Below, one piece after another: positions 6,822 through 14,978 of a stretch of 64,000 nucleotides of DNA. Below the pieces are notes generated by a model. That model was not told the origin of the DNA and did not search any database. It worked only from the letters and a program-made list of their open reading frames with translations. The translations under genes and the position numbers were made by a program. The stretch is from NCBI RefSeq assembly GCF_000732625.1, contig NZ_JPJI01000026.1, forward strand, positions 525,024-589,023. The letters are read 5' to 3'. Position 1 is the first letter of the stretch, and every line of letters begins with the position of its first letter. Source of the stretch: Nonlabens ulvanivorans. Its GTDB lineage: Bacteria > Bacteroidota > Bacteroidia > Flavobacteriales > Flavobacteriaceae.

Positions 6822-9331
6822 TGATGACTCAAATGCTTTCTCTCCAACAAAGTCCACTCATACTTACTCAACGGTCCAAAAACAGCATTCTTAGTAGTTG
6901 CTTTTGAATTCTTTTTATAGAAGTCTAGATATTCATTTCTAGCTTCTAGCAGTTGTTGTTTTGCAGTTTCTAAGTCTTCATGCTTTAGGTCTTCTAGTTC
7001 GCCATCTTTCATTAAAGGCATTTTGTGATTTTGTGGCATTTTATCATAATTCCACAAAGTCGCTGCTACTTTTTCTAAATATTCCTCTGGTGTGGCAACC
7101 TCAAAATCTTGAATCTCTCCACTAGCAATTCTATAGCTCATCTCGAGATGTTCTACCATGTGCTGTGGTGTCATTGTACCCCATTGAGGTTTAGCGTTTG
7201 CATCTAATTTTGCTAAAGCAGACTTTATATCACCTTCCGTAATTTCTGGAAATACCGTTTGTTTTTTCTCTACCATAGTAAGAATAGTCGCCACCGCTAC
7301 AAGTGCTGTTGCTTCTTCATCAGTCTTACCATTTTCATAATCTACTGGCTCTGCATCAAAAACTTCTACATACCATTTTACAATTCCAGATGGATGTTCT
7401 CTACCAGCTACGTCTCTTTCTCGTTTTTCTTTACAGGTCAATCGTACATAAATCGTGTCATTATGATATAAAGGCCTCAAGAAACGAATGTCTTCTAGTC
7501 CGTAATTTGCACTTACTGGTCCTTTATTAGGATATACAAAAAGTCCTGCAGCTGCACTGATGATAAAGTAACCGTGCGCGGTACGTTTCTTAAAAATACT
7601 ACCATCTAGACTCGTAATATCTGTATGCGCATAGAAATGATCCCAAGTTAAGTTTGCAAAATTCTGGATATCATTATCAGTCAGTGTTCTTTTATGAGTT
7701 TCTAGGCTCATTCCTGGTTTAATATCTTCATAATGGTATGAGAATGGATGATTCTCTGCTTTTTTATAAGCTCCATTAGGCTGATAAATTCCAGTGATTT
7801 CAGTTAACGATGTTGGACTTCCTTGAACGGCACAACGCTGCATGTAATGTTTAATACCTCGCAGTCCACCCATTTCCTCGCCACCACCAGCACGTCCTGG
7901 TCCGCCATGTACTAACAGTGGTAATGGCGATCCGTGACCTGTGGATTGTGGTGCACTATCTCTATTTAAAGTCAATATTCTACCATGTGACGATGCTGCG
8001 TTTATGGTGTACGCTTTCGCGAAAGCGTCATCACTAGTTACTACACTGCTCACCAACGAGCCTTTACCCATGTGAGCCAATTCAATTGCCTCATCTAGAT
8101 TTTTATATGGCATCAACGTACTCACAGGACCAAAACATTCTATTTCATGAGCTGCGGTATTTTTAAACGGTTGATCTTCTCTCATCAAAATAGGTGACAT
8201 AAATGCTCCTTTTTGGGCGCGATCTCCTAAAATTTCTACCTCATCTAGGTTACCATAAACCATTTGTGCGGTTTGAGCAATTTTTGAAATTTGTGATTTA
8301 GTAGTTTCTCTTTGATCGTTATTAATAAGAGCACCCATGCGAGTTTCTCTCAATAATGGATCTCCTATAACGGTTTTAGAAAGTTGTTTTCCTAATGCGA
8401 TTTGCACGTCTTCCATCAGGTTTTCTGGGACAAGAATTCTTCTAATCGCTGTACATTTTTGTCCAGCTTTAGAGGTCATCTCTTTACGTACTTCTTTTAC
8501 AAATATGTCAAATTCTGGAGTTCCAGGAACAGCATCTGGTCCTAAGACAGATGAATTTAATGAATCTGCCTCCATCGTGAATGGAACTGATTCTTCTAAT
8601 AATCGTGGATGTGCTTTTAATTTTCTACCTGTATGAGCACTACCTGTAAAGGTTACCACGTCTTGCGAGTTTACCGTATCTAAAATACTTGTGGTCAATC
8701 CACTTAGGAGCTGTAAAGATCCTTCGGGAAGGATTCCTGAATTGATAATCTCGCGTACTACCGCTTCCGTTAAAAACGCTGTTTGCGGCGCTGGCAATAC
8801 TACTGCTGGCATACCAGCCATCCAGTTTACAGCACATTTTTCTAACATTCCCCAAACTGGAAAATTAAATGCGTTGATGTGTACGGCGACACCTTTGCGA
8901 GGCACTAGAATGTGATGTGCCATAAAACGACCACCACGCGATAAATCGATAGGATCACCTTCTACGGCATAACTCTGATCTGGAAAGAGTTTTCTCAAAC
9001 TAGCATTTGCAAATAGGTTTCCAAAACCACCTTCTATATCGACCCAACTATCTGCACGTGTAGCACCAGTTTTGTAACTAATGTCATAAAACGCTTTTTT
9101 TCTTTTATTGAGATAAAGTGCTAATTTCTTAATCATATTACCACGTTGTTGAAAGGTCATATCCCTCAACACTTTACCATGATCGCGACCATATTGTAAC
9201 GCACTAGCAATATCTAAACCTTCAGTACTTGTAAGACCTATGATGTCACCAGTAATGGCGTCATACATATTACGTGTAGATTTCTCTTCACCAGCTTGCC
9301 ACTGGCCATTGATGTAACTTTCTAAGATCAT
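6794..9331 (-). CDS. paaZ: PaaZ aldehyde dehydrogenase/enoyl hydrolase with an extra C-terminal DinB-like domain
   Basis: An 845-residue protein. Residues about 1-520 are the aldehyde dehydrogenase that oxidises the ring-opened semialdehyde (TFTGSAHTGR, catalytic Cys in GQKCTAIRR). About 535-690 is the MaoC-fold oxepin-CoA hydrolase (DITSLDGSIFKKRTAHGYFIISAA). Standard PaaZ ends near residue 680. Here about 150 residues follow with GTMTPQHMVEHLEMSY and a final LSHHFEQFNL, the spaced-His pattern of DinB/DUF1569-like four-helix proteins. An AFAKA segment coded by the palindrome lies near residue 436. It heads the paaZ-paaF-paaY part of the operon; an operator-like repeat lies 86 bases upstream. 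Confidence 0.92.
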   Translation of the reverse strand: MILESYINGQWQAGEEKSTRNMYDAITGDIIGLTSTEGLDIASALQYGRDHGKVLRDMTFQQRGNMIKKLALYLNKRKKAFYDISYKTGATRADSWVDIEGGFGNLFANASLRKLFPDQSYAVEGDPIDLSRGGRFMAHHILVPRKGVAVHINAFNFPVWGMLEKCAVNWMAGMPAVVLPAPQTAFLTEAVVREIINSGILPEGSLQLLSGLTTSILDTVNSQDVVTFTGSAHTGRKLKAHPRLLEESVPFTMEADSLNSSVLGPDAVPGTPEFDIFVKEVRKEMTSKAGQKCTAIRRILVPENLMEDVQIALGKQLSKTVIGDPLLRETRMGALINNDQRETTKSQISKIAQTAQMVYGNLDEVEILGDRAQKGAFMSPILMREDQPFKNTAAHEIECFGPVSTLMPYKNLDEAIELAHMGKGSLVSSVVTSDDAFAKAYTINAASSHGRILTLNRDSAPQSTGHGSPLPLLVHGGPGRAGGGEEMGGLRGIKHYMQRCAVQGSPTSLTEITGIYQPNGAYKKAENHPFSYHYEDIKPGMSLETHKRTLTDNDIQNFANLTWDHFYAHTDITSLDGSIFKKRTAHGYFIISAAAGLFVYPNKGPVSANYGLEDIRFLRPLYHNDTIYVRLTCKEKRERDVAGREHPSGIVKWYVEVFDAEPVDYENGKTDEEATALVAVATILTMVEKKQTVFPEITEGDIKSALAKLDANAKPQWGTMTPQHMVEHLEMSYRIASGEIQDFEVATPEEYLEKVAATLWNYDKMPQNHKMPLMKDGELEDLKHEDLETAKQQLLEARNEYLDFYKKNSKATTKNAVFGPLSKYEWTLLERKHLSHHFEQFNLIG
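8012..8027. repeat. Palindrome CGCTTTCGCGAAAGCG, coding copy in paaZ
   Basis: Perfect copy, read as AFAKA in the aldehyde dehydrogenase domain (context TSDDAFAKAYT). Confidence 0.95.
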
Positions 9332-9358
9332 ATTCTTTTTAATAGATGGTTGTGATCT

Positions 9359-9373
9359 CGCTTTCGCGAAAGC
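9359..9373. repeat. Palindrome copy upstream of paaZ (last base altered)
   Basis: CGCTTTCGCGAAAGC followed by A instead of G, 28 bases upstream of the paaZ start, inside the likely 5' leader. Confidence 0.9.
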
Positions 9374-9416
9374 ATAAATTTAACCTTCAACGAAAATACA
9401 AAAAGTGAATGGAAAG

Positions 9417-9432
9417 ACTAACAGTTGTTAGT
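9417..9432 (-). promoter_or_regulatory. Operator-like inverted repeat before paaZ
   Basis: ACTAACAGTTGTTAGT, identical over all 16 bases to the site before E2. Downstream on the minus strand, TTAG-N19-TATTTTCG is a weak promoter candidate in which the repeat would cover the -33 region. Confidence 0.65.
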
Positions 9433-9457
9433 TATTTTGAATGATGTAATTATCTGA

Positions 9458-10228
9458 TTACTCTTTTATAAATTTAATCATCTTATCTGAGTTAATTGAG
9501 CTAACCGAAAGAAAGAAAATACCTTTACCAAGATGTGATATATCTATTCCATTTTGATAAGAAATATTATTTAAAACTTTTTTTCCATTCATATCAAAAA
9601 TGGAAATAGCAGTGATATCTGAAACTTGGTTACCGGTTAATAAAAGTTTATTATTGACTGGATTTTCAGCCAAAGTGATGTCTAAACTTGATGGTATGTT
9701 ATCAATGGACATTGTTGCATTACCATATAAGGCAAAATCGCCATTAGGTTTTGCTACTCTTAAAGTAACCGTATTTGCAATAGTATTGATTTCGTAATCA
9801 TAATTAGTATTTGAAGGACCATTCCAAAACATAAAATAGTCAGCACTAAACCCTAAAAGAGCCACACAATCTGGATCAGGCGGCATAGTGATATCTACTT
9901 GCGGATTACAACACATTCCTAAGGCTTGAGCCGAAGATAAAAAAGTAAACCTTTCTGTAGTTGTACCAGCAAAAGGATAACTTACAGTACCAGCTATAGC
10001 TTCATTTGAACAAACATAAGTATCAAAACTATAATCTGTTCCTGTATCCGTAAATTGAAGAACAACATCTTGTGTTCCTAGATAGACTATACCAGAAGGT
10101 AAGGTTATAGTTCCATTCACATTTAACTCTGTTAAAACCCAATCATTTACTGTAAGCGCTGGATTTTGAGCGTTAATTTTTAAAATGCATAACAAACAAA
10201 CTACTGTGAAAAGCAATACCTTATTCAT
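9458..10228 (-). CDS. Secreted protein with T9SS type A sorting domain
   Basis: About 256 residues from the ATG at 10228, which gives a clean signal peptide (MNKVLLFTVVCLLCILKINA|Q); the frame also runs upstream to a GTG at 10243. The last 75 residues form a type A sorting domain (LAENPVNNKLLL, SIFDMNGKKVL, LGKGIFFLSV, final KFIKE), so it should be exported by the type IX system and its tail removed. The middle resembles the beta-sandwich parts of other flavobacterial secreted proteins but I recognise no enzyme. It sits between paaJ and paaZ on the same strand, an unexpected place for a surface protein. Confidence 0.8.
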   Translation of the reverse strand: MNKVLLFTVVCLLCILKINAQNPALTVNDWVLTELNVNGTITLPSGIVYLGTQDVVLQFTDTGTDYSFDTYVCSNEAIAGTVSYPFAGTTTERFTFLSSAQALGMCCNPQVDITMPPDPDCVALLGFSADYFMFWNGPSNTNYDYEINTIANTVTLRVAKPNGDFALYGNATMSIDNIPSSLDITLAENPVNNKLLLTGNQVSDITAISIFDMNGKKVLNNISYQNGIDISHLGKGIFFLSVSSINSDKMIKFIKE

Positions 10229-10261
10229 AACTGTAAGATTCACCCTTAAATGTACATAAGT

Positions 10262-11473
10262 TTATTGAACATTTTCAATCACCATCGCATAGCCTTGTCC
10301 TACTCCTACACACATAGTTATTAAAGCATATTTCTTATTAGTTAATTGAAGTTCTAAAGCAGCACTATAAGCTAATCTAGTTCCTGTAACACCTAGTGGA
10401 TGACCTATCGCGATAGAACCACCGTTAGGATTGAGGCGCATATCATCGTCTGCAAGTCCCCAAGCTCTAGTGCAAGCCAATGCTTGCGATGCAAATGCCT
10501 CATTAAGTTCTATCACGTCCATATCAGCTAGCGTTAGACCTGCTTTTTCTAATGCTTTATTACTCGCTGTAACTGGACCTATTCCCATAATGCGTGGCTC
10601 TACTCCAACTACCGCACTACTTACTACTCTTGCTATCGGTTTGAGGTCATACTTTTTTACAGCATCTTCACTAGCAATAATTGTTGCAGCAGCACCATCA
10701 TTCAAACCGCTGGAATTCCCTGCAGTTACAGATCCACCTTCTTTTTTAAAGGCTGGACGTAGTTTTGCAAGAACTTCTTTTGTAGTAGTTGGTTTGATGA
10801 ACTCATCATCTTTAAAGATGATTGGATCTTTTTTGCGTTGAGGTATTTCTACAGCAACAATTTCCTTAGCAAGTCTTCCTGATTGTTGAGCTGCTGTGGC
10901 TTTTTGCTGTGACCATGCTGCAAAGGCATCTTGATCTTCTCGAGAGATCGTAAATTTCTCTACTAGATTCTCAGCCGTATTTCCCATACCATCTACACCA
11001 TACATTTCGGCCATTTTATGGTTGACAAAACGCCATCCAAAACTAGAATCATACATCTTTGAATCAGTACCAAAAGCGCTGCTAGGTTTTGCAATTACCA
11101 GTGGTCCACGAGTCATGTTCTCTACTCCACCAGAAATAAAAACATCTCCATCACCAGTTTGTATAGCTCTATGCGCATGCACAATAGCACTCAATCCAGA
11201 ACTACACAATCTGTTTACTGTTTCTCCAGGAACTGTAACTGGTAACCCAGCCAATAATCCTGCCATGCGAGCGACATTACGATTATCTTCTCCAGCTTGG
11301 TTGGCACAACCCATGATCACGTCTGCATAAGCATCTGTTGGGATATTAGGGTTTCTATCTACTACGGTTTTTATTACATGCGCTGCAAGATCATCCGGTC
11401 TTATGGTAGATAATGTCCCTTTGTAATTTCCTATGGGTGTACGAACACCGTCGATTATATATGTGTTTTTCAT
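10262..11473 (-). CDS. paaJ: 3-oxoadipyl-CoA/3-oxo-5,6-dehydrosuberyl-CoA thiolase
   Basis: A 403-residue thiolase. Catalytic Cys90 lies in NRLCSSGLSAI, His358 in GHPLGVTG and Cys388 in CVGVGQGYA. It matches PaaJ/PcaF in length and in the start IIDGVRTPIGNYKG. It would perform the two thiolytic steps that end phenylacetate breakdown, yielding acetyl-CoA and succinyl-CoA. It lies downstream of the SIR2-like gene with a 12-base gap and upstream of the T9SS protein and paaZ on the same strand. Confidence 0.92.
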   Translation of the reverse strand: MKNTYIIDGVRTPIGNYKGTLSTIRPDDLAAHVIKTVVDRNPNIPTDAYADVIMGCANQAGEDNRNVARMAGLLAGLPVTVPGETVNRLCSSGLSAIVHAHRAIQTGDGDVFISGGVENMTRGPLVIAKPSSAFGTDSKMYDSSFGWRFVNHKMAEMYGVDGMGNTAENLVEKFTISREDQDAFAAWSQQKATAAQQSGRLAKEIVAVEIPQRKKDPIIFKDDEFIKPTTTKEVLAKLRPAFKKEGGSVTAGNSSGLNDGAAATIIASEDAVKKYDLKPIARVVSSAVVGVEPRIMGIGPVTASNKALEKAGLTLADMDVIELNEAFASQALACTRAWGLADDDMRLNPNGGSIAIGHPLGVTGTRLAYSAALELQLTNKKYALITMCVGVGQGYAMVIENVQ

Positions 11474-11485
11474 TTGTTTTTTGAA

Positions 11486-12619
11486 CTAAAATGTTATCGT
11501 ATTATCATTTTCTCTAATTGCAGATGGAAAATATTCTGCAGGAATATGAAATTGGTCTGTATTTTGTAAAATTATCGGTTCTTTTTTTTCTTTATAAATA
11601 TTTCTAGTTGCTTCTATATCTAAATCAAAAACAGATAATAACTCTTTACTTGCATTTGGATCTTGGTAAACTATTTTTTCAAATTTATTATTATTACCTA
11701 TTAATAATTGTGCATCAATCTCTCTATTGAAGGTTGGGAAAGAATATCCAATAATGATAAGAATATCCGTTTCTTGAAAAATTCTTTTAGCGTCTTTCAA
11801 TTTAGATAAATTATTATCCCAAGCATAATTAATCAAACTAGCACTTTTACCAAAATTGGATGGCTTATATAATTGTGCAATACGTTTAATTATAGTTTTG
11901 ATTTCTAATTCATCATCGTCTTGAAAAATTCTTTCTAATTTTTTATTATTATTAATCCAAAAATTTGAGATTCCGTTTAAGTGAAGAATCTTATTATTCG
12001 AATAAACATTTTCACTAGTTGGCAAAAATTTAATTTGATCATTTAATTCTGTTAGGTTCAATTTATTCTTAAAAAACAAAGAAAAAGCACTCTCTAATTG
12101 ATGATCGTAGTTCCAACTAACAAAATTCACATTAGAATCGAGAGTAGGAAAAGAGTTTTGAGTTTTCAATAAGTAATTTGAAACTAAACTCTTATATCTA
12201 ATATCAATATCAGAATACTTTATCCTTGAGCTTTCATCTTGTTTTAAAATATGACTTTTGTAAAAATAGCCTTGCCATATGGTGAAGAAAATACTCACCA
12301 AAAACTTCATTTTTTTCAGCTCTTGATGTTCATTATTAAGCTCTAATTTTTTAGCGTAAGTATCTATAGTTCCATACTCATCGCTTTTAAGTGCTAATTC
12401 ATATAAATCATCAGAAAACAAGTTTACAGCGGTTGCATAATCTTTTAGCCACCAATCAGCCTCTTTAAAATTTCTATTTCTCGAGTTAGGCTTCCTAACT
12501 TCTGTTTTTAAGAACACTACAACTGACCTCATAGACTCGGACAAAGAATTCAAAATAGGAACAGCATTATAACTTGCTCCTGCTCCAAATAAATAAGTAA
12601 TCTTTTTAGCCTTTTTCAT
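11486..12619 (-). CDS. SIR2-like NAD-binding protein inside the paa operon
   Basis: About 377 residues, read from the ATG at 12619 that overlaps the paaI stop as TAATG; a start at 12628 is also possible. The N-terminus KKITYLFGAGASYNAVPIL has the GAGAS nucleotide-binding motif of SIR2-like proteins. Further on there are NFVSWNYDHQLE, LHLNGISNFW and ILIIIGYSFPTFNREID, the GYS-F-P signature of the SIR2_2 group. Such domains act as NAD-consuming effectors in several antiphage systems, but many members are uncharacterised. It is more AT-rich and Lys/Asn-rich than paaI and paaJ around it, which suggests acquisition. There is no partner gene beside it. Defence is inference. Confidence 0.8.
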   Translation of the reverse strand: MKKAKKITYLFGAGASYNAVPILNSLSESMRSVVVFLKTEVRKPNSRNRNFKEADWWLKDYATAVNLFSDDLYELALKSDEYGTIDTYAKKLELNNEHQELKKMKFLVSIFFTIWQGYFYKSHILKQDESSRIKYSDIDIRYKSLVSNYLLKTQNSFPTLDSNVNFVSWNYDHQLESAFSLFFKNKLNLTELNDQIKFLPTSENVYSNNKILHLNGISNFWINNNKKLERIFQDDDELEIKTIIKRIAQLYKPSNFGKSASLINYAWDNNLSKLKDAKRIFQETDILIIIGYSFPTFNREIDAQLLIGNNNKFEKIVYQDPNASKELLSVFDLDIEATRNIYKEKKEPIILQNTDQFHIPAEYFPSAIRENDNTITF

Positions 12620-13023
12620 TATGTCCAATCCTTATTAGTCCTATAAACCACTCCTTTAAAAAGCGCCACCAAATCATCGCCTTTTTTAACCTCAACGATG
12701 TTGAAACCTACTTTGGTTTTGGTTTTGTCTAGCGTACATTCCGCAGTGATGTAGTCGCCTTCTTCTAGTGCTTCTATGTGGTTGATGCTGGTCTCTATAG
12801 AAACGGCAAATTTACCATGCGTGTTTGATGAAAAACCAAAAGCAGTATCTGCCAGCGAGTATGTAATCCCACCATGTGCTTTTCCCATACTATTGAGCAT
12901 TTCTGGTCTTATAGTCATTCCCAACTTCACACAACCTATTTCAACCGACAGGATTTCAATTCCTAACCAAGTTGAGTAAGGATCAAGTGAAAGCATTTTT
13001 GCTGGAATCTTTTTTCCTTCCAT
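12619..13023 (-). CDS. paaI: PaaI hotdog-fold acyl-CoA thioesterase
   Basis: A 134-residue hotdog protein. HGGITYSLADTAFGFSSNTHG carries the typical PaaI catalytic loop (Asp in LADTA, His-Gly-Gly). The likely role is release of CoA trapped in unproductive hydroxyphenylacetyl-CoA forms during the pathway. The stop overlaps the next gene by one base (TAATG), so the SIR2-like gene downstream appears translationally coupled to it. Confidence 0.9.
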   Translation of the reverse strand: MEGKKIPAKMLSLDPYSTWLGIEILSVEIGCVKLGMTIRPEMLNSMGKAHGGITYSLADTAFGFSSNTHGKFAVSIETSINHIEALEEGDYITAECTLDKTKTKVGFNIVEVKKGDDLVALFKGVVYRTNKDWT

Positions 13024-13025
13024 AG

Positions 13026-13553
13026 TTATAATTCTGTCAATTTAAGTGTCGTATTATAGTTTCTCATGGTAGATGTCATACCAAGCTTCTTTTCAAACCA
13101 AGCGTTAGTCATTTTAGTCTTGCCAAAACCTACTCCACAATAGAAATAAATAACGTCATCTATTATTTTAAAAGTTTCCATATCATTTGAAAATTCTTCA
13201 GTAGTGTTTACTTTCTCTTGAACAGGACTTTCATTTAAAAAGCCGAAACTCATAAATTTTGAATTCTCTATAGTTCTCGTTTTGAAAGGGCTTGCTTTTA
13301 AGGTTTTAGAAATCTCTTCTTGTTCCTTTACCATAACAGGAACAGCTAAATCAAATTCTGATTTCAGTAATTCGCTGATAATATCAGCACATTGCGCCGA
13401 TTTTAAATCACTACTAAAAAGGATATTTCCAGACTGGATGTAAGTAGTCACTCCATAAAAAGGAGTCTTTTCTAAAGCATTTCTTAACAAAGCCATAGGC
13501 AGCTTGTTTTTACCGCCTACGTTAACACCTCGCAATAGTGCTACATATCTCAT
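13026..13553 (-). CDS. DUF1697 protein
   Basis: A 175-residue protein that begins MRYVALLRGVNVGGKNKLPM and has TYIQSGNILFSS, the signature of the DUF1697 family (ferredoxin-like fold, function unknown). It overlaps the paaH stop codon by a single base (TAATG) and is two bases from paaI, so it is a translationally coupled member of the operon. I know of no established role for this family in aromatic degradation. Confidence 0.85.
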   Translation of the reverse strand: MRYVALLRGVNVGGKNKLPMALLRNALEKTPFYGVTTYIQSGNILFSSDLKSAQCADIISELLKSEFDLAVPVMVKEQEEISKTLKASPFKTRTIENSKFMSFGFLNESPVQEKVNTTEEFSNDMETFKIIDDVIYFYCGVGFGKTKMTNAWFEKKLGMTSTMRNYNTTLKLTEL

Positions 13554-14731
13554 TACAGTGAGAATTTAGTTCCAACAGCATTCATTTTACGTAATATTGG
13601 TGAGCATCTATATCGATCTTCTCTATATAAATCATACATCTCGTCCAGTCCGTTTACACACCATTCTATTCCTTTTTCATTTGCCCAAGCGAGCAATCCT
13701 TTTGGATAGTTCACACCTTTGGTCATCGCGCTATCTATTCCTTGAGCCGTTGCAATGTTTAAAAACAAGGCATCTGCCGCCTCATTGATAAGCATTATGA
13801 GTACTCGATCTTGAATTTCTTTTATGAGTTCAGGAGATTTTACTGGGTCCGCTTTCGCGAAAGCGTGCTCACTATCCACATTTACATAATCATAAAAACC
13901 ACGTCCAGATTTGCGCCCTAGCCAGCCGGCTTCCATCAATCGTTTCTGAGTTAACGACGGCTTGTAACGTGGATCAAAGTAGAAAGCTGCAAAAACAGTT
14001 TCTGTCACCACATAATTCACATCGTGACCTATATAATCCATCAATTCAAAAGGTCCCATTTTAAAACCAAGTCCTTTCAAGGCATAATCTATAGTGGCAA
14101 AACTCGCCATTCCTTCTTCATAAATACGCAAGGATTCACTGTAAAATGGACGCGCCACACGATTGACTATAAAGCCAGGAGTATCTTTTGCTACGGCAAC
14201 TACTTTTTTCCAATTCTCGATAGTAGCCACACAAGTATCTGTAACGTTTTGAGCAGTTTGTACGGCAGGAATTACCTCAACGAGTTTCATTAATGGCGCT
14301 GGATTAAAGAAGTGAATTCCTATACAACGCTCAGGTTTATCGAGTGAAGCTGCAATACTAGCGATACTCAAACTAGAAGTGTTAGAAGCTATTATACAGC
14401 TGTCAGACACGTGAGATTCCAATTCTTGAAATACCTTTTTCTTAATATCTAGGTTTTCAATAATCGCCTCAATGGTAAGATCAGAGTCGGCTAGATCCTT
14501 TACCGTATTGACATAAGAGATATTAGATTGAATGCGAGTTTTCTCAGCAGCATCTATTCTACCTTTCTCAATAAGTCGGTTCATTATCTTTTCAAGAGCT
14601 GCTTGCGCTTTATCCAGTTGCGCCTGATTTACATCAAACAATTTCACTTGACAGCCAGCTGTGGCAGCTACTTGAGCAATACCACTTCCCATTGTTCCTG
14701 CTCCTATGACTCCTACTTTATTTATATCCAT
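13553..14731 (-). CDS. paaH: 3-hydroxyadipyl-CoA dehydrogenase
   Basis: A 392-residue NAD-dependent 3-hydroxyacyl-CoA dehydrogenase. The Rossmann motif is G10-A-G12-T-M-G15; the family signature HFFNPAPLMKLVEVI and the FIVNRVARPFYSESLRI helix follow, then a C-terminal dimerisation domain. It oxidises 3-hydroxyadipyl-CoA in the paa pathway. An AFAKA segment coded by the palindrome lies in the linker before the last C-terminal part (context DSEHAFAKADPVK). It is the first gene of the paaH-DUF1697-paaI-SIR2-paaJ run, and its 5' region faces the divergent SulP gene. Confidence 0.93.
   Translation of the reverse strand: MDINKVGVIGAGTMGSGIAQVAATAGCQVKLFDVNQAQLDKAQAALEKIMNRLIEKGRIDAAEKTRIQSNISYVNTVKDLADSDLTIEAIIENLDIKKKVFQELESHVSDSCIIASNTSSLSIASIAASLDKPERCIGIHFFNPAPLMKLVEVIPAVQTAQNVTDTCVATIENWKKVVAVAKDTPGFIVNRVARPFYSESLRIYEEGMASFATIDYALKGLGFKMGPFELMDYIGHDVNYVVTETVFAAFYFDPRYKPSLTQKRLMEAGWLGRKSGRGFYDYVNVDSEHAFAKADPVKSPELIKEIQDRVLIMLINEAADALFLNIATAQGIDSAMTKGVNYPKGLLAWANEKGIEWCVNGLDEMYDLYREDRYRCSPILRKMNAVGTKFSL
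13850..13865. repeat. Palindrome CGCTTTCGCGAAAGCG, coding copy in paaH
   Basis: Perfect copy read as AFAKA in a linker of PaaH. Confidence 0.95.
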
Positions 14732-14978
14732 AGATTTAATAATTCACCTTTAATTTTTCGCTATTATTAGTTTCTTTTGCTCACCAAATATAATAAGTTA
14801 GTTAGTGAAGTTATCTAATAAACTCATAAGTCTTGACCGGACACAGAATATAAACACGTTGATTATTTGCCCTTACAAATAAATTGTTTTGAACTTTTGG
14901 GCAATAGGACCTAGATTTGTTTATAAGCTCAAGGCATTAAGTTACTTTTATAACTTGCCAACTAAAAAACATTGAACT

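Noticed and set aside
8640-8855. Internal minus-strand and plus-strand frames in paaZ
   Set aside because: Shadow frames of the paaZ gene without any family likeness; other overlapping short frames across the window were dropped for the same reason.
14732-14978. Possible fourth paa operator upstream of paaH (GTTAGTTAGTGA)
   Set aside because: Only a half site is present; the second arm ACTAACA is missing.
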